64,000 nucleotides of DNA, from contig VTFK01000014.1 in the NCBI GenBank assembly GCA_009617715.1, forward strand, positions 1,054,001 to 1,118,000, written 5' to 3'. Below the pieces are notes generated by a model that was not told the origin of the DNA, ran no database searches, and worked only from the letters and a program-made list of their open reading frames with translations. Each line of letters starts with the position of its first letter. Position 1 is the first letter of the stretch. Origin of the DNA: Plectrocnemia conspersa. Taxonomy: Eukaryota > Arthropoda > Insecta > Trichoptera > Polycentropodidae. Below, in pieces: positions 12,001-24,600 of this stretch. Made by a program: the position numbers and the translations under genes.

Positions 12001-14690
12001 TTTTGTACCGATCTTTCTTTGTAATCCACATAATTTTCTATATCTACCAAAAACAAAGCTCTCAATATCGCATACATGTTATTAAGACATTTATAAAGCA
12101 CCAGACTGATCGCTATACATATATACATATATTTAAAAAATACTTTACCTTACATTAAAGCGATCTTTAAATTAATGAATATTAAATTACTGTATCTAAA
12201 ACAAGGGATCTTCATTAAAGTATATATATATATATATAAAGTTTGTATTTTACACGGGGCTATCATAAGTCGCGATTTTGGAGCCCTTGTCCCTTTTGAA
12301 ATCGACGACGAATTTCTATTTTATCATAAGTCCATGAATGAACGTGATAGCCCTTGTAAGCATATATACAATTATTAAGAATATTAAGATTAACAGAGCT
12401 TAAAAACAATTTTGAAAGCTGGCTTTGATATATGTATGTACATAATTATTAAAAGCGCATTTCTTTCTATTGATATATAAATATACATAAAAAAAATATT
12501 AATTCCTGTATAAACTGCTATTGAAGGAGATTTGTTTTAAAATTGTATATTGTTATATCATTATTGAAATAATAAAATTTAGTTAGTGCAAAATGAAAGA
12601 AAACATAAATCAGCGCATCCGTTACAAATAATATAGTTGAAATATTGAAGCTAGATTAAACGCTTCTCAAATCTTTCGACTATAATCTGATCAATGATCT
12701 TATTTGAGTCGATGTAGCGTTTCTTCAACCGTCAATATTCCAAATATTGTGATCTTAAGAAATATAGTACATACGTTTTTTAATTAGAATCGTTTGGTTA
12801 TGTTAAATGTTGTTCGGTGTGGAAGGTTATATCATCGATAGTGGAAATGTTGCTACGTTTTAAGAGTTGACATATCATCTTTTGTAATCGGTATTATGGG
12901 ACGCAGAATAAGATAGTTGACTGTGGTTTTATTTGTTTAATTATTAACACATTGAAGAACGACACAAAAGACGTCCGATGTAGAAGGAACGAATAGTTAT
13001 TGGATTGTTTTTTTTTTAACTAATATTATTTAATACATCATAGTGTTCCATACACTATGCTTTAATATGCCATTCATTACAATATTAATTAATAAATAAA
13101 TACACCCAGGATAATTCAACGTAAGGATTATTAATGTGTTCATTTACAAAACCTTTTGTATAAATTGATATTTCTATGCGAAATAGTTTGGCATTTACAC
13201 AAAAATACATACGCATATATTTATATGTATATATTTAAAACATTGCTTCACACGTTATACAAAAGTATCAAATGATACGTTTTTTATTTATTTTATCAAT
13301 AATAAAATAAATCTAAAAAGTAACTTTTGAACATCTCTGTATTTACTTCAGCTGAAAAGTATATCAATGTTTGACAATACAATATTTTATTACTGTTTTA
13401 TCCATATAAAATATATATATAATTAAACTTACAAATACATAAATAAAAAGGTTTTGTTATTAATGAATTGAATAATATTGTACCTTCTACATAAATTAAT
13501 TCTTGTTATTTGTAGTTAGTGTTGATGCCAGTATATTGTGATTCATGCAGAATTTTTTTTTTTTATTATTTACTTTATTTTATACAGAAACCTTCGATTC
13601 TGTATAAATATATTATATCACGTACATGCATATATATTAAAATGAAGAATTATTGTACGTTTATATTGTTATGGATAAAAATTTCGTTGTATTATGCATT
13701 ATAATAAGTACCAAAAATTTGTTGATATAAAATACATATGACGTGCGAATGGCAATGACAATGTTGTAAAATTATTAATAAATATATAAACAATTCGATT
13801 CTCTTGATTATTTACTGTAAAACTATATAATTATCATGTAATATATTTATTAAATGCATATAAATATCGATCATTGTTTTGTAATGTTGCAAAATTTGAC
13901 CCCTCCGTCGCCAAGTCGTTCTGTGGATTAGTTTTAATTTACTATTATTTTTCCAAATGCGAACATGTTTGTGTGTATGTGTGCGTACTCGAAAACTATA
14001 CTTATGAAGCGTACTATATATAAATATCTATATATATATATATATATATATGAAAATAATTTAATTTAAAAAACGTGATTTTCTTCGTACTAACTTAACC
14101 CGCAGTTGTACTTTTTAAAAAGTAGCTTTTCTACTCGCACCAAGTACAATAATTCTTTATTTAACAAATTAATTAAATAAAAAATTAAAACAAAAATGTT
14201 GCGGCCCTGATTCGCACATATCAAACCGTCAGAGCGTCTTTTCTTTTTTAAGTACCATTATCATGTGAGATCACTTTGCGTGATTCGTTTTTTTCTAAAT
14301 AAAATATATATTATTATTAAATTAAACAATCTTAACGGTAGTGTATCGTTACGGGCCGCTTCGCTTTTATAAGAATGAATAATTGTAAAGTTAAAGTTAT
14401 ATTAAAGGAAAAAAAAGAAATAATGATAACTGAAATTTTTGCCTCTGCAAAAGAGAATGTAATCCTATACCTAAAAAAAAGAGTATTTATTGAATGTATT
14501 TGTAACAAAAAACTACTACCCATATCCAAATATCATCATTCTAATATTATTATTCCTCTTAGACATAATTAAATACACAAATCAAAAAAAAACTAAGGTT
14601 AATGATTAAATTAATATTATTACAAAAAATGTACCAACAATAATTATGATGAATAAATTATGCTCATGGATGATCTAGTATTTCTTTTTT
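9053..14690. other. long AT-rich 3' UTR or intergenic stretch
   Basis: I see no coding exon. The first 2 kb after the stop may be a long 3' UTR. A segment at about 10620-11060 is less AT-rich than its surroundings and not obviously repetitive. Several AATAAA-type signals occur, so I cannot place the transcript end. The rest is AT-rich with short (AT)n runs. Confidence 0.4.
9932..10540. repeat. three diverged tandem units of about 200-270 bases
   Basis: Units start at about 9932, 10202 and 10402 with CGCAGTGAAC. Each continues through TGATTTTTATAAAT-like sequence, a run of C followed by a CT-rich tract, then AGAATTACTCATA-TCGGTTGATTTTAAATA and a TTGATTGTT motif. Identity is high in these blocks and lower between them. 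The array lies about 900 bases past the Gln-rich gene stop, so it may be inside its 3' UTR. Confidence 0.7.
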
Positions 14691-14694
14691 AATA

Positions 14695-14900
14695 CCTTTA
14701 TTCCATAACTGCTGAGGATCGTTCTAACCTCGTGCAGAAATCTCCACCAGTTTTTCCTCGATTCCACTGAATCCATTTGCGTATTTAATTGCTCGAATCA
14801 GAGCATCTGGGATCTTCCACTGACTTTTCTTCCTTTCTTTTGCTTTTGTCTCCACCTCGAGCGACTCAAAAAAACGGAGAATTCATTTCATGTACTTTCG
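14695..14900 (-). mobile_element. possible 3' end relic of a non-LTR retrotransposon
   Basis: Read on the minus strand, one frame gives GRSQM, then after a stop FEQLNTQMDSVESRKNWW and RFLHEVRTILSSYG. This resembles the GRP...W...R..WR tail that ends many endonuclease-reverse transcriptase ORFs. It is short and broken, and no reverse-transcriptase core is visible, so this is a weak call by resemblance only. Confidence 0.25.
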
Positions 14901-15160
14901 AAAGCTTTTTTTAATCTAAAATTCTCTTAGAAATACCATCTAGGGCCGATTTGTTGCCAAAAAATTGTTGCCTCCTTAGCTTTCGTCCTTGTCTTGTCAT
15001 ATCACGTTTGCGTATTTGTATTGTTTTGACCGTTGCTTATCCAGCCTTGAAAACCACACTGACCGCACTGTTGTCATTTGGATTGCGATTGCTGCGCCCA
15101 TTGGATCGTGACAACTCGCCAAGAGACATCTTCGTCGTAAACTTCGTGAAGATACAGGTA

Positions 15161-16030
15161 GAGTACGCTCGGGATAAGGATGCCGGTTTGTTATTGTGTG
15201 CGTGTACATGTATATGAGAGCGAGAAGCGATGTAGCGTGTACTTTGTTGTCTCGCTTTCTCTTTTAAGGACAGTCGCTGATTCGTCAACGCTGGAATTCA
15301 TCATTAAAGTGCAGTGTGGCACAGAAGTTCGATCTTCGCTAGTGATTTATTTTAAATAATTTTGTGTTGATATTGGTTTAAAACCCAGATATGCCCACTG
15401 TCCCATGGGTAGGTCACTAAACTCATGCCACTGTTTTTTATTTATAAATGAGATTTTAAGAGAACAAAATTTCTTGGGCATATCTGGGTTAATTGATATC
15501 AAGGCTTCAAATATACACTGTAAGTTATTCGTTCTCTTACCCGTGGATTAAAATATTTTAATTATTTTTTCATTAATCCGTACGTTGTTGGTTTTTTTAC
15601 ACTATTCCCTGTAAGGCTTAAAAAAGTTATTATTCTTATCGTTGCGCCAATGATAATTTTTTAATTTATTCAATGGATTCTAGTGATTTAATATAGTTGT
15701 CGAGCCATTAAATCTGCGAATAATTTCTTTCCCCACTTTATATCTTTTTGCTTTTGAAGAATAGCTAAAGACTTCATTATTTTTTTGACTAGTGAAAGAT
15801 TTTGAATTTCGCAAATATTTAATTAATGACATCAATGTCTGGTTTCTTCGATTATATAATATATCTTTAATTGTCCGTTGAAATTTCCAACTTAGCTCAG
15901 ATGTATGTATGTTAAATAAACATATATTTTCTTTTAAAATAAAAAAATTAAATATTCTGAGCGAAATTGTTTTGAGCCACACAGTTCATGCACACAATAA
16001 CAAACCGGAATCTTTATCCTGAGCGTACTC
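15161..16030 (-). mobile_element. 870-base DNA transposon with TA target duplication, copy 1
   Basis: The element is bounded by TA dinucleotides (15159-15160 and 16031-16032). It has terminal inverted repeats of about 44 bases starting GAGTACGCTCGGGATAAGGA; the right end is the complement with a few differences. A second copy in the opposite orientation is at 22801-23671. Inside, on the minus strand at 15680-15982, lies a 100-codon ORF starting [11 protein letters not shown] and rich in Lys, Ser and Asn. The same ORF is recognisable in copy 2 at 22849-23133. I cannot assign the ORF to a transposase family. The TA duplication fits the Tc1/mariner/pogo group or another TA-targeting superfamily. 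The short ORF suggests a non-autonomous element. Confidence 0.85.
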
Positions 16031-17017
16031 TACACATGAATAGTGAGAACGTATATATAGCAAACTGTGCAAAGTGACCCTTATGAATATCTCCTTCTGG
16101 AAGGCGTCAGTGCTAGTCCTTGAGCGATTGTCCTGCAGATGATTGCTAGTACAGGAAGCAAATCCAAAGTCAAAGGTGTCCATTCAGCGAAGATGTTCTT
16201 TGAGCGAAGAAGCAGTCCAAGGTCGAAGGTTAGCTCACTTACAATACATCCACCACAAATACAATAGCTCACAAGCTATCCGAAACCGCCAACTACCAAT
16301 CACATCCCCATCCATTACAAATATAACCAAAAATTAAGTATATAAATATGCATGTAATTGTAATATACATACATAAATATATTTAGTGTTTCATATATCA
16401 AAGTAATAAAAAAAAATATTTCGTGCGATTAAAAATATTTTGAGAACCATTAATGTTGTGTGAATTACTAAAAACTATTTACAATGATAGAGCGAAATAT
16501 TCGTTTTTTTGTCATTGCACTCTTAAGTGGTTTTTTTTTCAGGTAGTGGTCCCAACATCTGCAACGAGTACAGGGTATACTCTAAATAAATAATATATAA
16601 ATAAAAGGTGAGAAGCCTAATTTTTGTGATTAAATAAATTAGACCGCAGTGGATTCAATAAGAAAAAAAAATCCGGTAAATGTTAAAAAAATTTATAGAC
16701 TTAAAATATTTAGTATATTATAAACTTTAATGCATAATAATGACAAAAAAATAATAGTGTATTTTTAATCAAAATCAAAACCTTCGTAATGTAATCTATG
16801 TTCCACTTGACGAATGACTTTATCTAAACCATTGTCACAAAGATAATACATCATTGTGCTCCGAACTGTGAAATTTAACTGTAGAAGAAATTATTTGAAT
16901 CATCGTTCCATGCCAAAGGTTAGATAATCACAACAATATTAATTACCCGTGAAACAGTTCATCTTCAGTCTCAATCTTGCTTTCAAAAAGAACACACGTA
17001 TTGTGATTTAACACAAA
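16031..17017. other. intergenic sequence upstream of the 17 kb gene
   Basis: No gene is supported. A short reading frame at 16143-16337 is open on both strands without recognisable content. The last 100 bases before 17018 are likely 5' UTR or promoter. I see no clear TATA box in a fixed position. Confidence 0.4.
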
Positions 17018-18644
17018 ATGGCAGAATACATGATTATAGTTTTAACGCTCTTAACCCTAAATCAACTATTAATACCTGCTTTATCCAATATGGAAGGTTT
17101 CCTGGACGTCAACGATATTTTGCGTCCAAATCTGATGCCTTCTTTTCTAATGCTGGAAGGATCTCAGGATTTAATCAATATTACAAAATCTAACACAAAG
17201 AACTTGAGTTTTGATGGAACATGGAACGAGGCGTACGACGCAATGATATTCCACAGGTATGCTATATAGAACACGTATTAAATAATTGATTACATACAAT
17301 TTTATTAATATATTTTTAAAGGAAAAAATTAAACGAATACCTGTGCAGAAATTTTATTGCTAATGATATCTTGACACAATTTCGAAGACCAATGATTACT
17401 GATAGAGTTGGAAGACCATTTTCGCTGAAAGAAAATCATCCGTCTGCTTCCAAAAGAAAGTCTAGAGCAGATTTTTCTGATACTAAAGAAAATCTTTTGG
17501 CAGATCCAGGATCTTCAAATTATAGAGATTGGTTGTCTAAGTAAGTACGCGTTGATTTTAAACGTCCTTATACTTTTTAAAATTATGATAACACTTTTAG
17601 AACTACAACTTTAGACGACATACACAGACATTACGATAAAGGTAACTCTATCTCTCGTATGGACGAGCCTGAAGAAGAATACGAAGGCGGTGAGATTACA
17701 GGATATGCAATGCCTGGTCCTGGTCCAGCTGGTAGTCAATTTGAGCATTATTTATATACATCTTAATTGTCATAATTTATTATTTGTATAACTGTAGATT
17801 TTCACAATCCATACACTGCATATAACCAACCGATCAACAATAACAACGCTTTAGACGAATCAGAAAAGCATGGTGATTTAATGTTTTTATTTATCATATA
17901 TTAGTGCATGATCTATAGGTATTTTTTGGATTAGAAGGCGGTTTTGATTATTTGCCTCATCACGTACATTTCCATGGAGGAGATGAAGAAAAACATGGGA
18001 TTTCTTTACCAGACGTCTTTGAAGTCGCTCTCACAGCTTTGGCTTTCTTATCGTTTGGCATATTTATTCTTCAAGTCATCATGTGTATTTCAATGGTAGT
18101 ATAACACAACAAATTAATTATGTAACACAAGTTTGAATTATTTTAATATTTTAGAATAAATCACCAAATGTGATGCAAATAGATGGAACGCAAAATCCTG
18201 ACATTGAAGGCATACGATTTAAACGAGACACTTTAAATCAACACTCGACGATAAATGAACTATCGAAAAGAGTTTTGCAATCTATAGAAGTAGGAGTAGC
18301 AGCAGAATTAGATAATGGAGCTTGTTTGAGGAAAGTTTTGTGCGAAAACAATAAGTATTCAAGGACGTTGGATTTTAATCAAAAAATAATAGTACCAATT
18401 TGGGGGTATGTTAACTTACTTTAAATATGCATAATATATATTTTTTTATGATTCACTAATTGTTTTTTTTTATTATAGATTGGGAATGAGTTGGTTGTCT
18501 GGAAGGCTTGTACAAAATGTATCACAAACAACGATGATCCTGGAGTCTTTGAAAGCTAGCGCTTTAGGATTGGCAAGTGCTGACTGTAGGGCGTTATATT
18601 CTTCGTGTGATATGAAAAGAATGATGCAGAGAAACAAAATATAG
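17018..18644 (+). CDS. secreted or single-pass membrane protein of unknown function, seven exons
   Basis: Exons 17018-17256, 17322-17540, 17601-17731, 17798-17872, 17935-18095, 18155-18405 and 18479-18644 join in frame to 1242 bases, 413 residues, with GT-AG introns of only 59-73 bases. Residues 1-23 form a hydrophobic signal peptide (MAEYMIIVLTLLTLNQ...). The middle is hydrophilic and acidic, with an EPEEEYEGGE stretch and a Gly/Pro run. Residues 252-273 are a strong membrane span after an His-rich segment. The C-terminal part holds NGACLRKVLCE and later Cys residues (ADCRALYSSC), so paired cysteines are likely. The layout recalls uncharacterised insect membrane proteins with a C-terminal Cys-containing helical domain, but I cannot name a family. 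AATAAA near 18765 can serve as polyA signal. The gene lies between two inverted copies of the 870-base transposon. Confidence 0.8.
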
Positions 18645-19989
18645 ATATTTTAACAATGAAATATTTTATCTGAATTTCAAACATTAGATTATAACTTATA
18701 AGCATCATGTGATTGCTCTCTGAAGATTATTAATTTAGTTTCCAAGCTCGATATTGCATTCGAAAATAAATGTTTACTAGTGCAAAGTAAAACATTTTAT
18801 TTACAAATAGTTGTTATCTCCTATCTAATCAGTATATGAAAATACTTAAAATATTTATATACATTGTAATTTTTTTTTTATCAGTATATGAAAGGAAGTA
18901 AAGTTTTTTATCTATCTGCTATTATTTCGCGGTTTTCTCCATTGTTTTTGTATATTTTTCCAGTCTGTTACTGTGACATCAGTCTGTGAGTAATTAAATA
19001 AGGATAACACTATTAAATACTGTATATGATGCAATACTTGAATGATTACAACCAAAATCAGTCACGCGTGGATTCCAGAGTGAGAGGACGTGTTTTTAAT
19101 TTATATATTTTATAAAAATATTTGTGTCACATATGTTATAAGCGCATGTGTCAGTGAGATATAAGTGTAGAGGTACATTAAATTTATTTTAACGAATGTT
19201 AGACAATATATTTTACCAAATTATTAATTTTAAAAAAATAGATTGAATGTCAAATTAAGTAGCAAAAATATAATTTACTAATCGTAGGCCAGTATATATA
19301 GCATATGCTTTTTAATTTCCAATCCCAATACTAAATATAAACATATTTTTATAAATAAAAGTAGGGAAAGTCCATTTTTTGTTGATTTAAAATATTGAAG
19401 GATTTGCATTTCAATATATTGTATAAAAAAATCAGCCTGTAAAAACCGCAATAATAAGAAAGATTTATGTATATAACAGTGTTTATTATTAAATTGTCTA
19501 TTATAGAACATTTTGCCTTCTAATAAGAAATTTCAATTTTAATAAGAAATTTTTCCCGGATATTTTTTTTCTTTTTTATATATTTTTTTTCACAAATTGC
19601 CGTCAATTTGAAACAAATTTTTTTATTTATATCTTTCATTAAAAACATTTTATAGCTAAACTTATATTTATTAAATCATAAAAAATTTAAATATCTTGAC
19701 TGTGAAATCTATAAACCATTAAATATGTTTGAAGTATATTATTAACTTATTTTTTTTTCAAAATCAGACTTGAACCATTTTTATGTATAACGGCTAATTA
19801 TTTATGAATTTTAAAACAAAGGATTATAAGCACATTGATATGTGGGTTACGCATGAAGGTTGTCGCGAGTAAAATAAAAATAATAACAGTGATTTTAAAC
19901 TTCTCTAAATTTATTTAAATATATCTGTCCTGATATTTTTTAAATTCTCTTTCCGTGTCTGCATCTGAAAGATACAGTCGTCTTCAAAT

Positions 19990-20170
19990 CGGGTTGCACT
20001 CTTTAACACGACAGGACGTCGAACTGGTTCGCGGTTAAACGTGAAGAGTGAAGCGGTCGCTTCTTTTTTTTGAACAATCTCGAAGTTCAAAATGGAAATT
20101 TTGTTTTCCCCTGTGTGTCTTTTATAAGCATGGCCCCTCCAGAGCGAGTCTTAGGGCTCGCTCACTTTTA
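19990..20170. repeat. flank of the Hsp70 locus, duplicated at 25650-25860
   Basis: Shared blocks include GTGAAGAGTGAAGCGGTCG, an AATCTCGAAGTT/AATCTCAAAGTTT block, GTCTTTTATA-CATGGC and CCAGAG. The order and spacing are kept in the second copy, apart from an insertion of about 50 bases there. One copy lies upstream and one downstream of the Hsp70-like gene, so this block marks the two edges of a tandem duplication. Confidence 0.7.
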
Positions 20171-20363
20171 ATGCAACAGCCAATTTCTGGACTATTTGTA
20201 ACCATTACATTTGTGAATCGCCAGCTGCATTCATTTGGCATGTTTTTAAAAGCGGGATTTGAACTTGAACACTTGCAAAAAAGTCTCGAAATTTTTGAGT
20301 AATTCCTCTGATTTAACTCCGGTCGCACTGAATGGCATATACATGATTTAAAAACGCGGTTAC

Positions 20364-20500
20364 TTGTTAAGAATATCGGCGCAACGCTTTAAAAGCAAAT
20401 GGCCGCTTACCCTAACGTTAGGGCCAAAAGCACAACAAATGTTCATAAACATTAGTTTTTTAGTACCAAAGTACCAAAAAGTTTTTGTTTTAAATCTTCT
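20364..20500. repeat. partial copy of the foldback repeat family
   Basis: Starts TTACTTGTTAAGAATATCGG and continues CGCAACGCT...GGCCGC...TAACGTTAGGGCC. It shares the TTGTTAAGAATATCGGC end with 58560-58690 and, by complement, with the right end of 45480-45830 and 38460-38640. Confidence 0.55.
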
Positions 20501-21641
20501 GGCATGTAAAAAGAGACAATTGACCTGCCGATGTTTATGACTTAATAGCGTAATAATAAAATTTTCATATTGGTGCATAAATTTTACCAATATTTTTTTT
20601 TTGCTAGCAAGCGTTTAATACCTGCTTCCATTGTTTAAAATGTATGGTGGTTTTGAGACATTTTTTTCTTTATCAACTGTCGCAAAAGAAGCAGTTATTC
20701 TACTTTTATGTGCTATATGTTTTTTTTAATCTGTAAGATATACATAAGTATCATAATAATTGAATTTATTGATTTGAAATGTTAAGAATGTTTTTATTTA
20801 ACGATTATATTAACACAACTGGTATATATAATATTTTTAAAACGTAGATATTAAATCAGGGACTTTCCCTACTGATCAGGTTTGTATATACATATGTACA
20901 TACATATATACCTATACATATGTATATACATAATCAGGGACTTTCCCTGATACGTTCATATCCTTTGTATAGAAATGATAATATATTTATCATAAATATG
21001 TGTGTACATTTAACACATACTTATAAACTCCTATCATAATTCGAATTAAAAATGATCTAATACCTTTTCTGAAAAAAGATAAAAACACAATCGAAAAATA
21101 TGCACTACTTATGTGCTGCACCTTTTCTAGTAGTTCTCCATATTTTATACATTTATTATATTTAATCTTATAATAATATAGTTCAACTTATAAATAGCTA
21201 GTGTTGTTTGTATATACATATTAAATTATGTATGAATACACAAATATCTTATGGACGTTAATTCTGTACAAAAAAAGATGAATGAATATTTATTTTTATA
21301 CATATTATAAATATGTGACTTATCTTATGAATATCAGGATTATTATAAAATACTACAATATGTGTTAATTCAAATTTACATCCATATATTTTCCCATTGC
21401 CTTGAAAAATACAGGAGAGCTACATATGATTGTTAATATATTTGTAAAAAAAAATTTTTTTTCAAAATTTAGTGAAAAAATATTTTTTCATTAAAAATGA
21501 ATATTTGAGAATTTTGCAAACCGATAAAAATAAATATATCACTATGTTATCATTAGTCGAGTTGAATTAATCAGCGTCGATAGACGGATACAGATAAGAA
21601 TAACGTAACGTGTTCAATCTTCTGGAGTGTACCAATACATC

Positions 21642-24600
21642 ATGGATAAAGAAGAGGTATTTATTCATAAATTAAATATTTAAACCGTTATTAATAAATT
21701 ATGTTAATAATTATTACAGACTGATAATTCGCCAATAATCGGCATCGATTTGGGAACAACAAACTCATGCGTTGCTGTTGTGATAGACAACAAAGTGAAG
21801 ATCATACACAACGATGTGGGGAAAAACACAACACCTTCTTATGTGGCCTTTACGGAAAAAGGGCGATACGTGGGGAACAAGCTAAACAGTTATCTATCAT
21901 AGATCCTGAAAATGTTGTATACGGTGAGTCTACCAAATTATACTAACCAAACTACTCTTCTGGAAGGCTTGGAAGGTTAATAAAAAATTATGCTCGGATT
22001 TTTCCGTACAATGTTAAAATTACCGGACAGGATTTTTGCGGGCACTGATTATTTTGGACATAGATTATTCCAGACAAAAATATTTTTTTAATATTATATA
22101 AAAAAAATCAAGAATTTGTATTGTTGATTTTTTAACTAGATTTTAATGTTGCAATCAATTTGAATACTGTTACTTCATTAATAAAAAAATAATTTTAGAT
22201 ATAAAAGTAAATAATAAGTAAAGTATTATATAATGATTAATTTTTATGTTTTATAAATATAACCTTGAACAGATTTAGAGAAAAATTACGTTTTTTTTAA
22301 TTTAAAACATGAAAATATTGATTTATTGGATTTAATTCAAGTTGCTTGTTACATTGAACTCGGTAGTTAAAAATTAAACAATCCAAATTTTTACCTTGAT
22401 TTTTTTATATAAAATATTAAAAAATATATTTTTGTCGGGTATAATCAATGTCTGCAACAATCACTGTCCGCTAAAATCCTGTCCGGAATAATCAATGTAC
22501 ACAAAAATTTGTCCGCCAATTTTGTGTCCAAATTAATTCTGTACGGAATAATCACCGAGCAATAAAAATTTTTTAAAGTTTCTCTCTATACAGCCAAATT
22601 AACTATCCTCACATATTTTGCAGTATTGCATTTAAGAAAATTAACAAGTTTTAACTTTCATATGAAATTAGTGTTTAAGTAATAATTTTATAAGGTTTCA
22701 CAAAAAAAATGTTATAATTCCTTTAATCAATTTATCGATTTTCATGTCTATCGATTCCATAATGATTTATTTAATTTTAATGTATGTAATATTTATCTTA
22801 GAGTACGCTCGGGATAAGGATTCCGGTTTGTTATTGTGTGCGTGAACTGTGTGGCTCAAAACAATTTCGCTCAGAATATTTATTTTTTTTATTTTAAAAG
22901 AAAATATATGTTTATTTAACATACATACATTTGCGCTAAGTTGGAAATTTCAACGGACAATTAAAAATATATTATATAATCGAAGAAAACAGACATTGAT
23001 GTCATTAATTAAATATTTGCAAAATTCAAAATCTTTCACTAGTCAAAAAAATAATAAAGTCTTTAGCTATTCTTCAAAAGCAAAAAGATATAAAATGTGG
23101 AAAGAAATTATTCGCAGATTGTTTTATGGCTAGACGACTCTATTAAATCATTAGAATCCATTGAATAAATTAAAAAATTATCATTGGCGCAACGATAAGA
23201 ATAATAACTTTTTTAAGCCTTACAGAGAATAGTGTAAAAAACCAACAACGTACGGATTAATGGAAAAATAATTAAAATATTTTAATCCACGGGTAAGAGA
23301 ACGAATAACTTACAATGTATATTTGAAGCCTTGATATCAATTAACCCAGATATGCATAAGAAATTTTGTTCTCTTAAAATTTCATTTATAAATAAAAAAC
23401 AGTGGCACGAGTTTAATGACCTACTAATGGGACAGTGGGCATATCTGGGTTTAAACCAATATCAACACAAAATTATTTAAAATAAATCACTAGAGAAGAT
23501 CGAACTTCTGTGCCACACTGCACTTTAATGACGAATACCAACGTTGACGAAACAGCGACTGTCCTTAAAAGAGAAAGCGAGACAACGAAGTGCACGCTAC
23601 ATTGCTTCTCCCTCTCATATACATGTACCCGCACACAATAACAAACCGGCATCCTTATCCCGAGCGTACTCTACCTTATATACAAATAGTTTAAAAATAT
23701 ACTATACTTTTTAATCAGATTTAATAAATTTTATGTATTTTAAATTTCAGATAGCAAACGCATCATCGGACGCAAATTTTTGGATTCGGCTGTCCAAACT
23801 GATAGACAACATTGGCCGTTCATAGTATATAACAATCATTCAAATCCAATGATCCAAGTGGGGAAAGGCATTCATAAGAAGTTCACACCGGAAGCCATTA
23901 GTGCGATGATCCTTGAAAAAATGAAGAAAATAGCTGAGGATTATTTGGGCGTTCCGGTGAATAGGGCGATTATCACTGTTCCGGCAAGGTTTAACGTGTC
24001 TCAGAGAAAAGCTACTATCGATGCTGGTAAAATAGCTGGATTAAATGTTCAGAAGATTATCACGGAACCGACAGCAGCGGCTATCGCTTATAGCATTCAG
24101 CAGAACTGCACTAAAAAATCACATATTTTGGTGTTCGATCTCGGAGGAGGGACGTTCGATGTTTCAGTTTTGAGGACTGAGAACAAACGATTTCAAGTAT
24201 TAGCTAGCGACGGAGATACTCATTTAGGCGGTGAAGATTTTGATAATCGATTAGTCGATTATATGATTACGGAGTTCAAAAATAAACATAAAAAAGATCC
24301 ATCTGTTGATAAAAAAGCTATGAGGAGACTTAAAGCAAAATGCGAACAAGCAAAAGAGACGCTCTCGGTAAGCGAAGAAGCTAATATTACAATAGACATG
24401 TTTTATGATAACATTGATTTCCAAATGTCCATTACTAGAAGTCGTTTCAATTGGATAAACAAAAACTTATTCGAAGAGTGCATCGACACAGTTAAAAACA
24501 CATTAGATAAGTTGGAATTCACTAAAAAGGATATCGATCATGTGATATTGGTTGGCGGATCTACGCGGATAGTGAAAATTCAAGATATGCTACAAGAGTT

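Larger units (their letters stand above)
18645..21641. other. intergenic sequence with interspersed repeats
   Basis: No gene is supported. It holds a partial copy of the foldback family (20364-20500), a block at 19990-20170 that is repeated downstream of the Hsp70-like gene, and a short palindromic stretch of ATACATATGTA type at 20885-20935 flanked by a repeated AATCAGGGACTTTCCCT motif (20853-20872 and 20932-20950). Confidence 0.5.

Noticed and set aside
21610..21630. Heat-shock element upstream of the Hsp70-like gene
   Set aside because: TTCAATCTTCTGGAG has imperfect and wrongly spaced units; not enough to call.
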